Positions 35,301 through 42,378 of a stretch of 64,000 nucleotides of DNA are shown in pieces. The stretch covers positions 62,001 through 126,000 of the forward strand of contig CAJXSD010000001.1 in assembly GCA_913060475.1 (NCBI GenBank), read 5' to 3'. The position numbers and the translations under genes are program-made. A model generated the notes under the pieces. That model was given only the letters and a program-made list of their open reading frames with translations, was not told the origin of the DNA and did not search any database. Each line of letters starts with the position of its first letter. The first letter of the stretch is position 1. The stretch is from an uncultured Paracoccaceae bacterium (lineage in GTDB: Bacteria > Pseudomonadota > Alphaproteobacteria > Rhodobacterales > Rhodobacteraceae).

Positions 35301-36425
35301 TTATGCAACGGCCTTTAGGGTCAGGTCGGGCGATACGACTGGCAGGTTTAATGCCACGCCCACCGCGTGGTTGGTCAGCTGACCTGCATGGATGTTCAGG
35401 CCGTTCAACAAATGGGGGTCGTCGGCGCAGGCCTGTTGCCATCCTTTGTTTGCCAATGCCACCACAAACGGCAATGTCGCATTTCCCAATGCCAGGGTTG
35501 ACGTGCGTGCAACTGCGCCTGGCATGTTCGCCACGCAGTAATGCATAATGCCGTCCACCTCATAAATCGGGTCTTGGTGCGTTGTGGCGCGGGATGTTTC
35601 GAAACAGCCACCTTGGTCAATGGCCACGTCGACCAGGGCCGCGCCGGGTTTCAGATCAGACAATTGTGCGCGGGTGATCAATTTGGGGGCCGCGGCACCC
35701 GGGATCAAAACCGCGCCCACAATCATGTCGGCCTGTGCCGCCAATTCTGCGGTTGCTGCGGCCGAGGCATAGCCTGTTTTGAATACACCGCCAAAGACGT
35801 CATCCAAATACCGCAACCGTGGCAATGACCGATCCAGCACGGTGACATCTGCGCCCATGCCCGCAGCCACTTTGGCCGCTTGGGTGCCGACAACGCCGCC
35901 GCCAATGACCAAAACCTTGGCAGGGGACACGCCTGCAACGCCGCCCAACAATACGCCGCGTCCGCCGTTTGCTTTCTGCAGGGTCCATGCGCCAACTTGG
36001 GGGGCCAAGCGGCCGGCCACCTCGGACATCGGGGCCAGCAGGGGCAGGCCGCCGTTCCGGTCGGTTACGGTTTCATAGGCAATGGCGGTGCAGCCGCTGG
36101 CCAACAAATCATGGGTTTGATCGGGATCGGGGGCCAAGTGCAGATATGTAAACAACAGTTGACCAGAGCGCAGCATTTTGCGTTCGATCGCTTGGGGTTC
36201 CTTGACCTTGACGATCATATCGGCGCGCTCAAAGACTTCGGCTGCGGTGGCAATTATGGTAGCACCCGCGGCGACGTAATCGTCATCGGAAAATCCCGCG
36301 CCCATACCGGCAGCGGTTTCGATTAATACGTCATGGCCATGGCTGGCCAATTCATGTACGGCGGCGGGGGTCAAACCCACACGGAATTCCTGTGGCTTGA
36401 TTTCTTTGGGGCATCCTACGATCAT
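35301..36425 (-). CDS. ald: Alanine dehydrogenase
   Basis: 374 residues. It reversibly deaminates L-alanine to pyruvate and ammonia with NAD+. The sequence opens MIVGCPKEIKPQEFRVGLTP with the catalytic region ADMIVKVKEP (Lys near 75) and LLFTYLHLAPD (His near 96). The NAD-binding Rossmann motif is KVLVIGGGVVGTQAAKVAAG near residue 170, and HYCVANMPGAVARTSTLALG near 290-310 is typical. AAGGAGG site before the ATG. It is divergent from an Lrp-type gene, which is the common arrangement for alanine-responsive control. Confidence 0.96.
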   Translation of the reverse strand: MIVGCPKEIKPQEFRVGLTPAAVHELASHGHDVLIETAAGMGAGFSDDDYVAAGATIIATAAEVFERADMIVKVKEPQAIERKMLRSGQLLFTYLHLAPDPDQTHDLLASGCTAIAYETVTDRNGGLPLLAPMSEVAGRLAPQVGAWTLQKANGGRGVLLGGVAGVSPAKVLVIGGGVVGTQAAKVAAGMGADVTVLDRSLPRLRYLDDVFGGVFKTGYASAAATAELAAQADMIVGAVLIPGAAAPKLITRAQLSDLKPGAALVDVAIDQGGCFETSRATTHQDPIYEVDGIMHYCVANMPGAVARTSTLALGNATLPFVVALANKGWQQACADDPHLLNGLNIHAGQLTNHAVGVALNLPVVSPDLTLKAVA

Positions 36426-36508
36426 CGTATCCTCCTTGGATCATATGGGATCAGTATCTGCCCAAATTTTTGAAATTAGTTTGATAATTTATCCTGTATA
36501 TGACAGTA

Positions 36509-36520
36509 TTATTGCAATAA
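36509..36520 (+). promoter_or_regulatory. Palindrome in the ald/Lrp divergent region
   Basis: TTATTGCAATAA is a perfect 12-base palindrome between the divergent ald and Lrp-type genes, in an AT-rich stretch. It is a candidate Lrp-type operator; I saw no second perfect copy nearby. Confidence 0.45.
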
Positions 36521-36553
36521 ACATGCGCAAAACTGAAAAAATTTGAAAGATAA

Positions 36554-37021
36554 ATGGCAAATACCAAAATTGACGATACAGATCGCCGAATCTTAAATGT
36601 TCTGCAAAAGCAGGGCAGAATTTCCAACGCCGATTTGGCCGAACGTGTAAATTTATCGGCATCAGCCTGCCACAGACGGGTCCAACGCCTAGAGGAGGAA
36701 GGGTGGATCAAAGATTACGTCGCCTTGTTGGATCCGCGCAAGGTAAATGTGCCCGCCACCATTTTTGTCGAAATTACCCTGTCTGCGCAGGCGGACGAAG
36801 TTCTTGAAGCCTTTGAAAAGGCCGTGGCGCGTATTCCGGATGTGTTGGAATGTCATCTGATGGCGGGAACAGCGGATTATATCCTAAAGGTGGTGGCCGA
36901 AAACACAGACGATTTTGCGCGCATCCATCGCCAGTATTTGACACGATTGCCGGGGGTGGCGCAGATGCAGTCATCCTTTGCATTGCGCACGGTGTTTAAA
37001 ACCACCGCACTGCCATTGTAG
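36554..37021 (+). CDS. Lrp/AsnC-family regulator, probably of ald
   Basis: 155 residues. The N-terminal helix-turn-helix is at about 8-60 (IDDTDRRILNVLQKQGRISN and ASACHRRVQRLEEEGWIKDY), followed by the RAM ligand-binding domain (about 75-150, VEITLSAQADEVLEAFEKAV and VLECHLMAGTADYILKVVAE). Lrp-family proteins form octamers that bind amino acids. Divergent position next to ald, 128 bases apart, suggests that it senses alanine and controls ald, as AldR/Lrp-type regulators do. The next gene, a GMC oxidoreductase, starts 9 bases after its stop. Confidence 0.93.
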   Translation: MANTKIDDTDRRILNVLQKQGRISNADLAERVNLSASACHRRVQRLEEEGWIKDYVALLDPRKVNVPATIFVEITLSAQADEVLEAFEKAVARIPDVLECHLMAGTADYILKVVAENTDDFARIHRQYLTRLPGVAQMQSSFALRTVFKTTALPL

Positions 37022-37030
37022 GGGGCGTTT

Positions 37031-38620
37031 ATGGAATTTGACATTGTTATTATCGGGGCCGGCAGCGCGGGATGCGTTTTGGCCAAACGTCTGAATGACG
37101 CAGGCTATAGCGTCGCAATTCTTGAGGCCGGCGGCAGCGACAATTACCATTGGGTCCATATTCCGATGGGCTATCTGTATTGCATCGACAATCCCCGCAC
37201 GGATTGGCAGTTTCGCACCGAACCGGATGCGGGTTTGAATGGGCGGTCTTTGCTATATCCGCGGGGCAAGGTGTTAGGCGGATGCAGTTCGATCAACGGG
37301 ATGTTGTATCTGCGCGGACAGGCGGCCGATTATGACGGGTGGCGGCAAATGGGGCTGACCGGATGGGGTTGGGACGATGTGTTGCCCTATTTCAAAAAAT
37401 CCCAAGATTACGTCGATGGTGCGTCTGATCTGCATGGGGCAGGGGGCGAATGGCGGGTGGAAAACCAACGGCTGCGCTGGGATGTGTTGGATGACTGGTC
37501 ACAGGCCGCACAACAAACTGGCATTCCTGCCACCACTGATTTCAATTCGGGCACGAACGAAGGTGTGGGTTATTTCAAGGTCAACCAGCGGTCGGGCTGG
37601 CGGATCAACACGGCCAAGGCATTTTTGCGAACGGCGCGTCATGCCGGCCGGTTAAAGGTGATCACCCATGCCCATGTCAGCAAAATCCTGATTCGTGACA
37701 ATCGGGCGGTTGGGGTGGAATATCGCCGCGGCCAACAGACCCATCAGATCACCGCCCGCGCCCAAGTTATCCTGAGTGCCGGCGCCATCGGATCCCCGCA
37801 GATCCTGAAATTGTCGGGGCTGGGACCCGCGGCCGAGCTGTCGGAGCACGGCATTGATGTGGTGCGCGACATTCCGGATGTGGGCGAACATTTGCAGGAC
37901 CATTTGCAACTGCGCTGTTCCTGGGCGCTGCAGGGGGCGAAAACGTTGAACACTATGGCCAATTCATGGCTGGGCAAGGCGCGGATTGCCTTGGAATATG
38001 CTCTGAAACGGTCCGGTCCTATGTCAATGGCGCCCAGCCAGTTGGGGGCCTTTGCCAAATCGCGGCCCGATCTGGAAACCCCGGACTTGGAATTCCATGT
38101 TCAGCCCCTGTCTCTTGAGGCATTCGGCCAGCCATTGCATGACTATCCTGCGATTACGGCATCAGTCTGTAATTTGCGTCCCACCAGTCGGGGGCGCGTT
38201 GCATTGTCGTCTGGGGATCCTTGGGCGAAACCAAAAATCATTCCCAATTATCTGTCGACAGAAAACGACCGTCAGGTGGCCGCCGATGCGATTACACTGG
38301 CGCGAACGATCATGACGCAACCTGCGATGGCAAAATACAGCCCAAGCGAAGTCAAGCCAGGTGTTGAAATTCAGACGCGCAATGATTTAATACAAGCAGC
38401 AGGTGATATTGGTACCACGATATTCCACCCCACTTGCACGGTCCGCATGGGGGCCGATCCCAGGGCACCGTTGGATGAAATGTTACTTTTACGGGGCGTT
38501 GACGGGTTGCGGGTGGTTGATGCCAGTGTGATGCCGGCAATCGTCAGTGGGAATACCAATTCCCCAACCATTATGATCGCCGAAAAGGCGGCGCATATGA
38601 TAATAGAATCGTTACAATAG
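37031..38620 (+). CDS. GMC-family FAD oxidoreductase (alcohol/choline dehydrogenase type)
   Basis: 529 residues. The FAD-binding motif DIVIIGAGSAGCVLAKRLND is at residues 3-22, and the GMC signature 1 is GKVLGGCSSINGMLYLRGQ near 78-96. Signature 2 is VILSAGAIGSPQILKLSGLG near 245. The late block HPTCTVRMGADPRAPLD and the C-terminal VSGNTNSPTIMIAEKAA hold the catalytic His/Asn region. Size and pattern fit the BetA/alcohol dehydrogenase branch of the family, which oxidises primary alcohols and passes electrons to quinones. Substrate uncertain. It follows the Lrp-type gene closely and may share its transcript. Confidence 0.92.
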   Translation: MEFDIVIIGAGSAGCVLAKRLNDAGYSVAILEAGGSDNYHWVHIPMGYLYCIDNPRTDWQFRTEPDAGLNGRSLLYPRGKVLGGCSSINGMLYLRGQAADYDGWRQMGLTGWGWDDVLPYFKKSQDYVDGASDLHGAGGEWRVENQRLRWDVLDDWSQAAQQTGIPATTDFNSGTNEGVGYFKVNQRSGWRINTAKAFLRTARHAGRLKVITHAHVSKILIRDNRAVGVEYRRGQQTHQITARAQVILSAGAIGSPQILKLSGLGPAAELSEHGIDVVRDIPDVGEHLQDHLQLRCSWALQGAKTLNTMANSWLGKARIALEYALKRSGPMSMAPSQLGAFAKSRPDLETPDLEFHVQPLSLEAFGQPLHDYPAITASVCNLRPTSRGRVALSSGDPWAKPKIIPNYLSTENDRQVAADAITLARTIMTQPAMAKYSPSEVKPGVEIQTRNDLIQAAGDIGTTIFHPTCTVRMGADPRAPLDEMLLLRGVDGLRVVDASVMPAIVSGNTNSPTIMIAEKAAHMIIESLQ

Positions 38621-38671
38621 TTTGATTGAGTATCAGGCAACATATTTGACACAGTTTAGGAAAGCACCGCG

Positions 38672-39586
38672 ATGAGCGACCGGAAAAAGCAAGATTTAAG
38701 CTGGATAGAGGCCGAGTTAGAGGAAACACTGGATGATCTGTTCGAAAGTGAATTCAATGAACCCGTGCTCAGCGAAGAATTGCGCGCGTTATATAAAGAC
38801 AAGCATCCGAATATGTTGGATCGCCGAACATATTACACGAATTTGCTGCGCTTGCAGTCGGAATTGATCAAGCTGCAGCACTGGGTTGAGGTGACGGGCG
38901 CCAAAGTGTTGATTCTGTGCGAAGGGCGGGACAGCGCCGGCAAAGGGGGGGTGATCAAACGCATCACCCAGCGCCTGAATCCCCGTGTGGCGCGTGTTGT
39001 TGCCCTGCCTGCGCCAACGGAACGTGAAAAAACCCAGTGGTATTTCCAGCGCTATGTCCCGCATCTGCCGGCGGGTGGTGAAATCGTTTTGTTTGACCGA
39101 TCGTGGTATAATCGCGCGGGCGTCGAACGGGTCATGGGCTTTGCCAGCGATGACGAAGTGGAACAGTTTTTCCGTGACGTGCCCGAATTTGAACGGATGT
39201 TGGTTCGGTCTGGCATTATTTTGCTAAAATATTGGTTTTCCATCACAGATGAAGAACAACAGCTGCGGTTTTTGATGCGCATCCATGACCCAATGAAACA
39301 GTGGAAATTATCCCCCATGGATTTACAAAGTCGCATCAGATGGGAAGATTATACCAAAGCCAAAGAGGATATGTTCGCCCGCACCAATATCCCCGAGGCG
39401 CCATGGTATATCGTCGAAGGTAACGACAAAAAACGCGAACGATTGAACTGTATCGAACACATCCTGAGTCAGATCCCCTATCAAGAGGTCCCCTATGAGA
39501 AAGTAGATTTGCCAGAACGGGTGTTTAACCCAGATTATGAACGTCGTGTTTTGCCAGACGAATTATACGTGCCCAAAATTTATTAA
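38672..39586 (+). CDS. ppk2: Polyphosphate kinase 2
   Basis: 304 residues. PPK2 uses polyphosphate to phosphorylate nucleotides (class I: NDP to NTP). Walker A-like ILCEGRDSAGKGGVIKRITQ at about residues 86-104, FDRSWYNRAGVERVMGF (Walker B-like/lid) near 143 and WKLSPMDLQSRIRWEDYTKA near 215 are characteristic. The N-terminal tail (1-40) is acidic (WIEAELEETLDDLFESEFNE). Length fits class I PPK2. Its stop is 4 bases from the stop of the convergent hypothetical gene. Confidence 0.94.
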   Translation: MSDRKKQDLSWIEAELEETLDDLFESEFNEPVLSEELRALYKDKHPNMLDRRTYYTNLLRLQSELIKLQHWVEVTGAKVLILCEGRDSAGKGGVIKRITQRLNPRVARVVALPAPTEREKTQWYFQRYVPHLPAGGEIVLFDRSWYNRAGVERVMGFASDDEVEQFFRDVPEFERMLVRSGIILLKYWFSITDEEQQLRFLMRIHDPMKQWKLSPMDLQSRIRWEDYTKAKEDMFARTNIPEAPWYIVEGNDKKRERLNCIEHILSQIPYQEVPYEKVDLPERVFNPDYERRVLPDELYVPKIY

Positions 39587-39590
39587 TTCG

Positions 39591-40013
39591 CTAGTGTCGG
39601 CGCGTGCCTAGCGATGTTGGCCAGGGCCGAATATCGGCCAAGACCTGCGTCGCCAGGCGGTATTGTGATTGGAAAAACTTGATTTCTGGGCTGGTCATTT
39701 TGGATTGGTGCTGACGTGATCCACAAAACAGGACGATATCAGCCCCTTGATAGGCCAGATATTCGAATGTGATACGCGTATTGAATGGCGCAAGAAAGCG
39801 TAATTCGCAGGGCGATTGATATTCATGAAATGTGCGATCCAATGTGCTTGGGTGCGGGGTTAATGAAAAAATATTGGGTGAATTTAAAACCCCGTGACCT
39901 TCTAGGATTGTCCAGTTTTGTTGGTTTGAATGTCTTGCAATGAAGCATGTTTCCATGTCCAACATCATGCTGGTTCGATAGCAGATTGAATATAATGCAG
40001 CGTAGGTCGTCAT
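39591..40013 (-). CDS. Hypothetical protein, AT-rich ORF
   Basis: 140 residues. I do not recognise it. The first part is rich in C, M and aromatic residues (MTTYAALYSICYRTSMMLD) and the rest contains patches such as CELRFLAPFNTRITFEYLAY and the C-terminal LATQVLADIRPWPTSLGTRR. A stop codon directly precedes the ATG, so this frame cannot be longer; no good ribosome-binding site precedes it (an AGGAG lies over 30 bases upstream). Base composition is more AT-rich than its neighbours toward the 5' end. It could be a degraded or recently acquired gene. A weaker overlapping open frame at 39823-40137 is not preferred. Confidence 0.45.
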   Translation of the reverse strand: MTTYAALYSICYRTSMMLDMETCFIARHSNQQNWTILEGHGVLNSPNIFSLTPHPSTLDRTFHEYQSPCELRFLAPFNTRITFEYLAYQGADIVLFCGSRQHQSKMTSPEIKFFQSQYRLATQVLADIRPWPTSLGTRRH

Positions 40014-40310
40014 TTATAATAGGTGTTAACAAAAATGTTAATTCTGGAGCTCCTGTTTTAGCATCTGTCAATCGAGATTGCGATGCGATGTAAGTCTTAT
40101 TTGACTCTTTATTTGTCTTGTTGAACAAAAGTTTCATAAAAAACGAGAAATATCAATATGATATTTATTATGTTGCAAATTTTTAACATTCTTTGGAATT
40201 TAATGTTGCATAAAAATTAGGCATTTTTTGAAAAATTCAGCTATATTAGTTGGTTAAATTAACAAAAATGTAATACGCTGTGCGCCCGCTTCTGATGCCT
40301 GACAATAAAA
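40014..40310. other. AT-rich intergenic stretch with a palindrome
   Basis: No convincing gene. The stretch is much richer in A and T than the rest of the window. It contains AAATATCA-ATA-TGATATTT (40148-40166), an 8-base perfect inverted repeat, and two TGTTAA copies near 40027-40044. It could be the promoter/operator region of the AT-rich ORF at 39591-40013, transcribed leftward. Confidence 0.5.
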
Positions 40311-40340
40311 AAACCCCCTGAAAATGATCTCAGGGGGTTT
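40311..40340 (-). terminator. Intrinsic terminator of rpsU
   Basis: AAACCCCCTGA (40311-40321) and TCAGGGGGTTT (40330-40340) are perfect 11-base arms. On the minus strand the stem is followed by TTTTTTTATTG, a classic terminator 20 bases after the rpsU stop. Confidence 0.93.
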
Positions 40341-40360
40341 CTTATACAAATTGGTATTGC

Positions 40361-40567
40361 TTATAGCATACCTTCACGCTGTGCTTTCTTGCGCGCCAAT
40401 TTACGGGCGCGGCGGATCGCTTCAGCTTTTTCGCGTGCTTTTTTGATCGACGGTTTTTCGAAATGTTGCTTTAGCTTCATTTCGCGAAACACACCTTCAC
40501 GCTGCAGCTTCTTTTTCAGGGCCCGAAGAGCCTGATCGACGTTATTGTCGCGAACGCTTACCTGCAT
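40361..40567 (-). CDS. rpsU: 30S ribosomal protein S21
   Basis: 68 residues, highly basic. [20 protein letters not shown] opens the protein, and [20 protein letters not shown] and the Lys/Arg-rich C-terminal helix complete it. S21 helps start-site selection on the 30S subunit. An AAAGGTGG site precedes the ATG. It is monocistronic, with its own promoter and terminator, divergent from coq9. Confidence 0.97.
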   Translation of the reverse strand: MQVSVRDNNVDQALRALKKKLQREGVFREMKLKQHFEKPSIKKAREKAEAIRRARKLARKKAQREGML

Positions 40568-40620
40568 GTGGTTGTCACCACCTTTCTAGATTAGAGTTGC
40601 ATTAGATAGCAGGAGTTTGC

Positions 40621-40649
40621 CCTATAGCAAACCGTTCTATTATTGTCTA
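40621..40649 (-). promoter_or_regulatory. Candidate promoter of rpsU
   Basis: On the minus strand TAGACA and TATAGG are separated by 17 bases (-35 at 40644-40649, -10 at 40621-40626). This gives a leader of about 45 bases before rpsU. Confidence 0.5.
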
Positions 40650-40674
40650 GGGTATGCTTGCGAAAGGACCGATT

Positions 40675-41373
40675 ATGGAAAACACAGCCCAAGACCTGAA
40701 AAACCGTTTGGTTGATGCCGCTATGATACATGTCGCCTTTGACGGCTGGAGCGATGAGACCCTGCGCGCCGCCTGCCAGGACTGCGATATCGATCCCGAT
40801 ATGGCGCGGTTATATTTACCGCGCGGTGGGCTGGATTTGGCCGTCTGGGCGCATAAAATGGGCGATGATGCGTTGATCGCCGCAATAGGGGATGCGGATC
40901 TATCTGATCTAAAGTTCCGGGACAAAATCACTTGGGCCGTGCGCAAGCGTATTGAAATTGCCCAAGACAAAGAGGCCGTGCGCCGTGCGACATCCCTGTT
41001 TGCCCTGCCACAAAACGCGACCATCGGAACGGGGCTGATTTGGGGCACCTGCGACGTGATTTGGTCCGCGCTGGGTGATACATCAACCGATTATAATTGG
41101 TACACCAAACGCGCAACCCTGTCGGCGGTCTATGGCAGTACGGTTTTATATTGGTTGGGCGACACCAGCCCAGAGGATCAGGACACTTGGGATTATCTGG
41201 ATCGTCGTATCGCCGATGTCATGCAGTTCGAAAAATTCAAAGCGCAGGTGCGCGACAACAAAACACTGTCGCGCCTGATGTCCGGCCCGAATTGGATTTT
41301 GGAGAAAATCCAAGCTCCGCGCACCCAATCCGTTAATCGCCCAGGAATATGGGCCCGATCCAAGGATACATAA
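40675..41373 (+). CDS. COQ9 family ubiquinone biosynthesis protein
   Basis: 232 residues. COQ9 is a lipid-binding TetR-like helical protein that supports ubiquinone hydroxylation (with COQ7 in mitochondria). The family blocks are LVDAAMIHVAFDGWSDETLR at about 12-31, RLYLPRGGLDLAVWAHKMGD near 50 and the core DVIWSALGDTSTDYNWYTKR, TLSAVYGSTVLYWLGDTSPE near 130-165. The ATG at 40675 has an AAAGGA site; an earlier TTG at 40654 would include it. Its stop overlaps the next start (TAATG), so the two genes are coupled. Confidence 0.93.
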   Translation: MENTAQDLKNRLVDAAMIHVAFDGWSDETLRAACQDCDIDPDMARLYLPRGGLDLAVWAHKMGDDALIAAIGDADLSDLKFRDKITWAVRKRIEIAQDKEAVRRATSLFALPQNATIGTGLIWGTCDVIWSALGDTSTDYNWYTKRATLSAVYGSTVLYWLGDTSPEDQDTWDYLDRRIADVMQFEKFKAQVRDNKTLSRLMSGPNWILEKIQAPRTQSVNRPGIWARSKDT

Positions 41374-42368
41374 TGTCCGATCAAATGAATGTCGTCGAAA
41401 TTACAAAACCCGGCGGCCCTGATGTTTTGCAGTCCACCATTCGCCCCATCCCACAGCCGCGTGCGGGCGAGGTTGTGATCCATGTGGCCTATGCCGGTGT
41501 GAATCGTCCCGACGCGTTGCAACGGGCGGGCCTATACGATCCACCCGCGGGCGCCAGTGATCTGCCCGGGCTTGAGGCATCGGGCGTGATCGTCGCCCTT
41601 GGGGATGGTGTGTCGCGCTGGGCCGTTGGGGACCGCGTCTGTGCATTGTTGCCCGGTGGGGGATATGCCGAATATGTTGCAACGCCTGCGGCGCATTGTT
41701 TGCCCATCCCTGAGGGGTTGGACATGAAACAGGCGGCCTGCCTGCCCGAGACGTTTTTCACCGTTTGGTCCAATGTGTTCCAGCGGGGCCAATTACAGGC
41801 AGGGGAACGGTTTTTGGTGCATGGCGGATCGTCAGGTATTGGGACAACGGCCATTCAGCTGGCCCATGCCTTTGGTGCGCGTGTCTATGTAACCGCGGGA
41901 TCCGATGAAAAATGTCAGGCCTGCCGCGATTTGGGGGCAGATGTTGCGATCAATTACCGGACCGATGCGTTTGAAGATGTCCTGACCCAAGCCGGTGGTG
42001 CCGATGTTATTTTGGATATGGTGGGGGGCGATTACATTCGTCGTAATCTGAAATCATTGGCCCCCGATGGGCGGTTGGTGCAAATCGCGTTTTTGCAAGG
42101 CCCCAAGGCCGAGATCAACTTTGCCCCCATGATGATGCGCCGATTGACGATCACGGGATCCACCCTGCGCCCCCAATCCGATTTGGCCAAGGCCCGCATT
42201 GCCCAGGATTTGGAACAGCATGTCTGGCCCCTGTTGGCGCGGGGTCGCGTGGCCCCCGTCATGGACAGCGAATTTGATTTGTCCGATGCCGCCCACGCCC
42301 ATGCCCGCATGGAAAGCAGTGCCCACATTGGCAAAATCGTCCTAAAGGTTGCTGGCGATATTCGCTAG
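41373..42368 (+). CDS. NAD(P)H quinone oxidoreductase, PIG3/zeta-crystallin type
   Basis: 331 residues of the zinc-free MDR superfamily. The N-terminal GroES-like part opens MNVVEITKPGGPDVLQ and contains YAGVNRPDALQRAGLYDPPA; the coenzyme-binding part starts at RFLVHGGSSGIGTTAIQLAH near residue 145 (nucleotide loop GGSSGIG), with ADVILDMVGGDYIRRNLKSL near 210. Such enzymes reduce quinones or alpha,beta-unsaturated carbonyls with NADPH. Coupling to coq9 fits a link with quinone metabolism, but this is context only. Convergent with hrpB, 10 bases apart. Confidence 0.92.
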   Translation: MSDQMNVVEITKPGGPDVLQSTIRPIPQPRAGEVVIHVAYAGVNRPDALQRAGLYDPPAGASDLPGLEASGVIVALGDGVSRWAVGDRVCALLPGGGYAEYVATPAAHCLPIPEGLDMKQAACLPETFFTVWSNVFQRGQLQAGERFLVHGGSSGIGTTAIQLAHAFGARVYVTAGSDEKCQACRDLGADVAINYRTDAFEDVLTQAGGADVILDMVGGDYIRRNLKSLAPDGRLVQIAFLQGPKAEINFAPMMMRRLTITGSTLRPQSDLAKARIAQDLEQHVWPLLARGRVAPVMDSEFDLSDAAHAHARMESSAHIGKIVLKVAGDIR

Positions 42369-42378
42369 TTTGTGCGGC

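Noticed and set aside
39823-40137. A 104-codon frame overlapping the 39591-40013 ORF in another frame
   Set aside because: It has no ribosome-binding site or family resemblance, and the 140-residue frame looks more protein-like; neither is certain.
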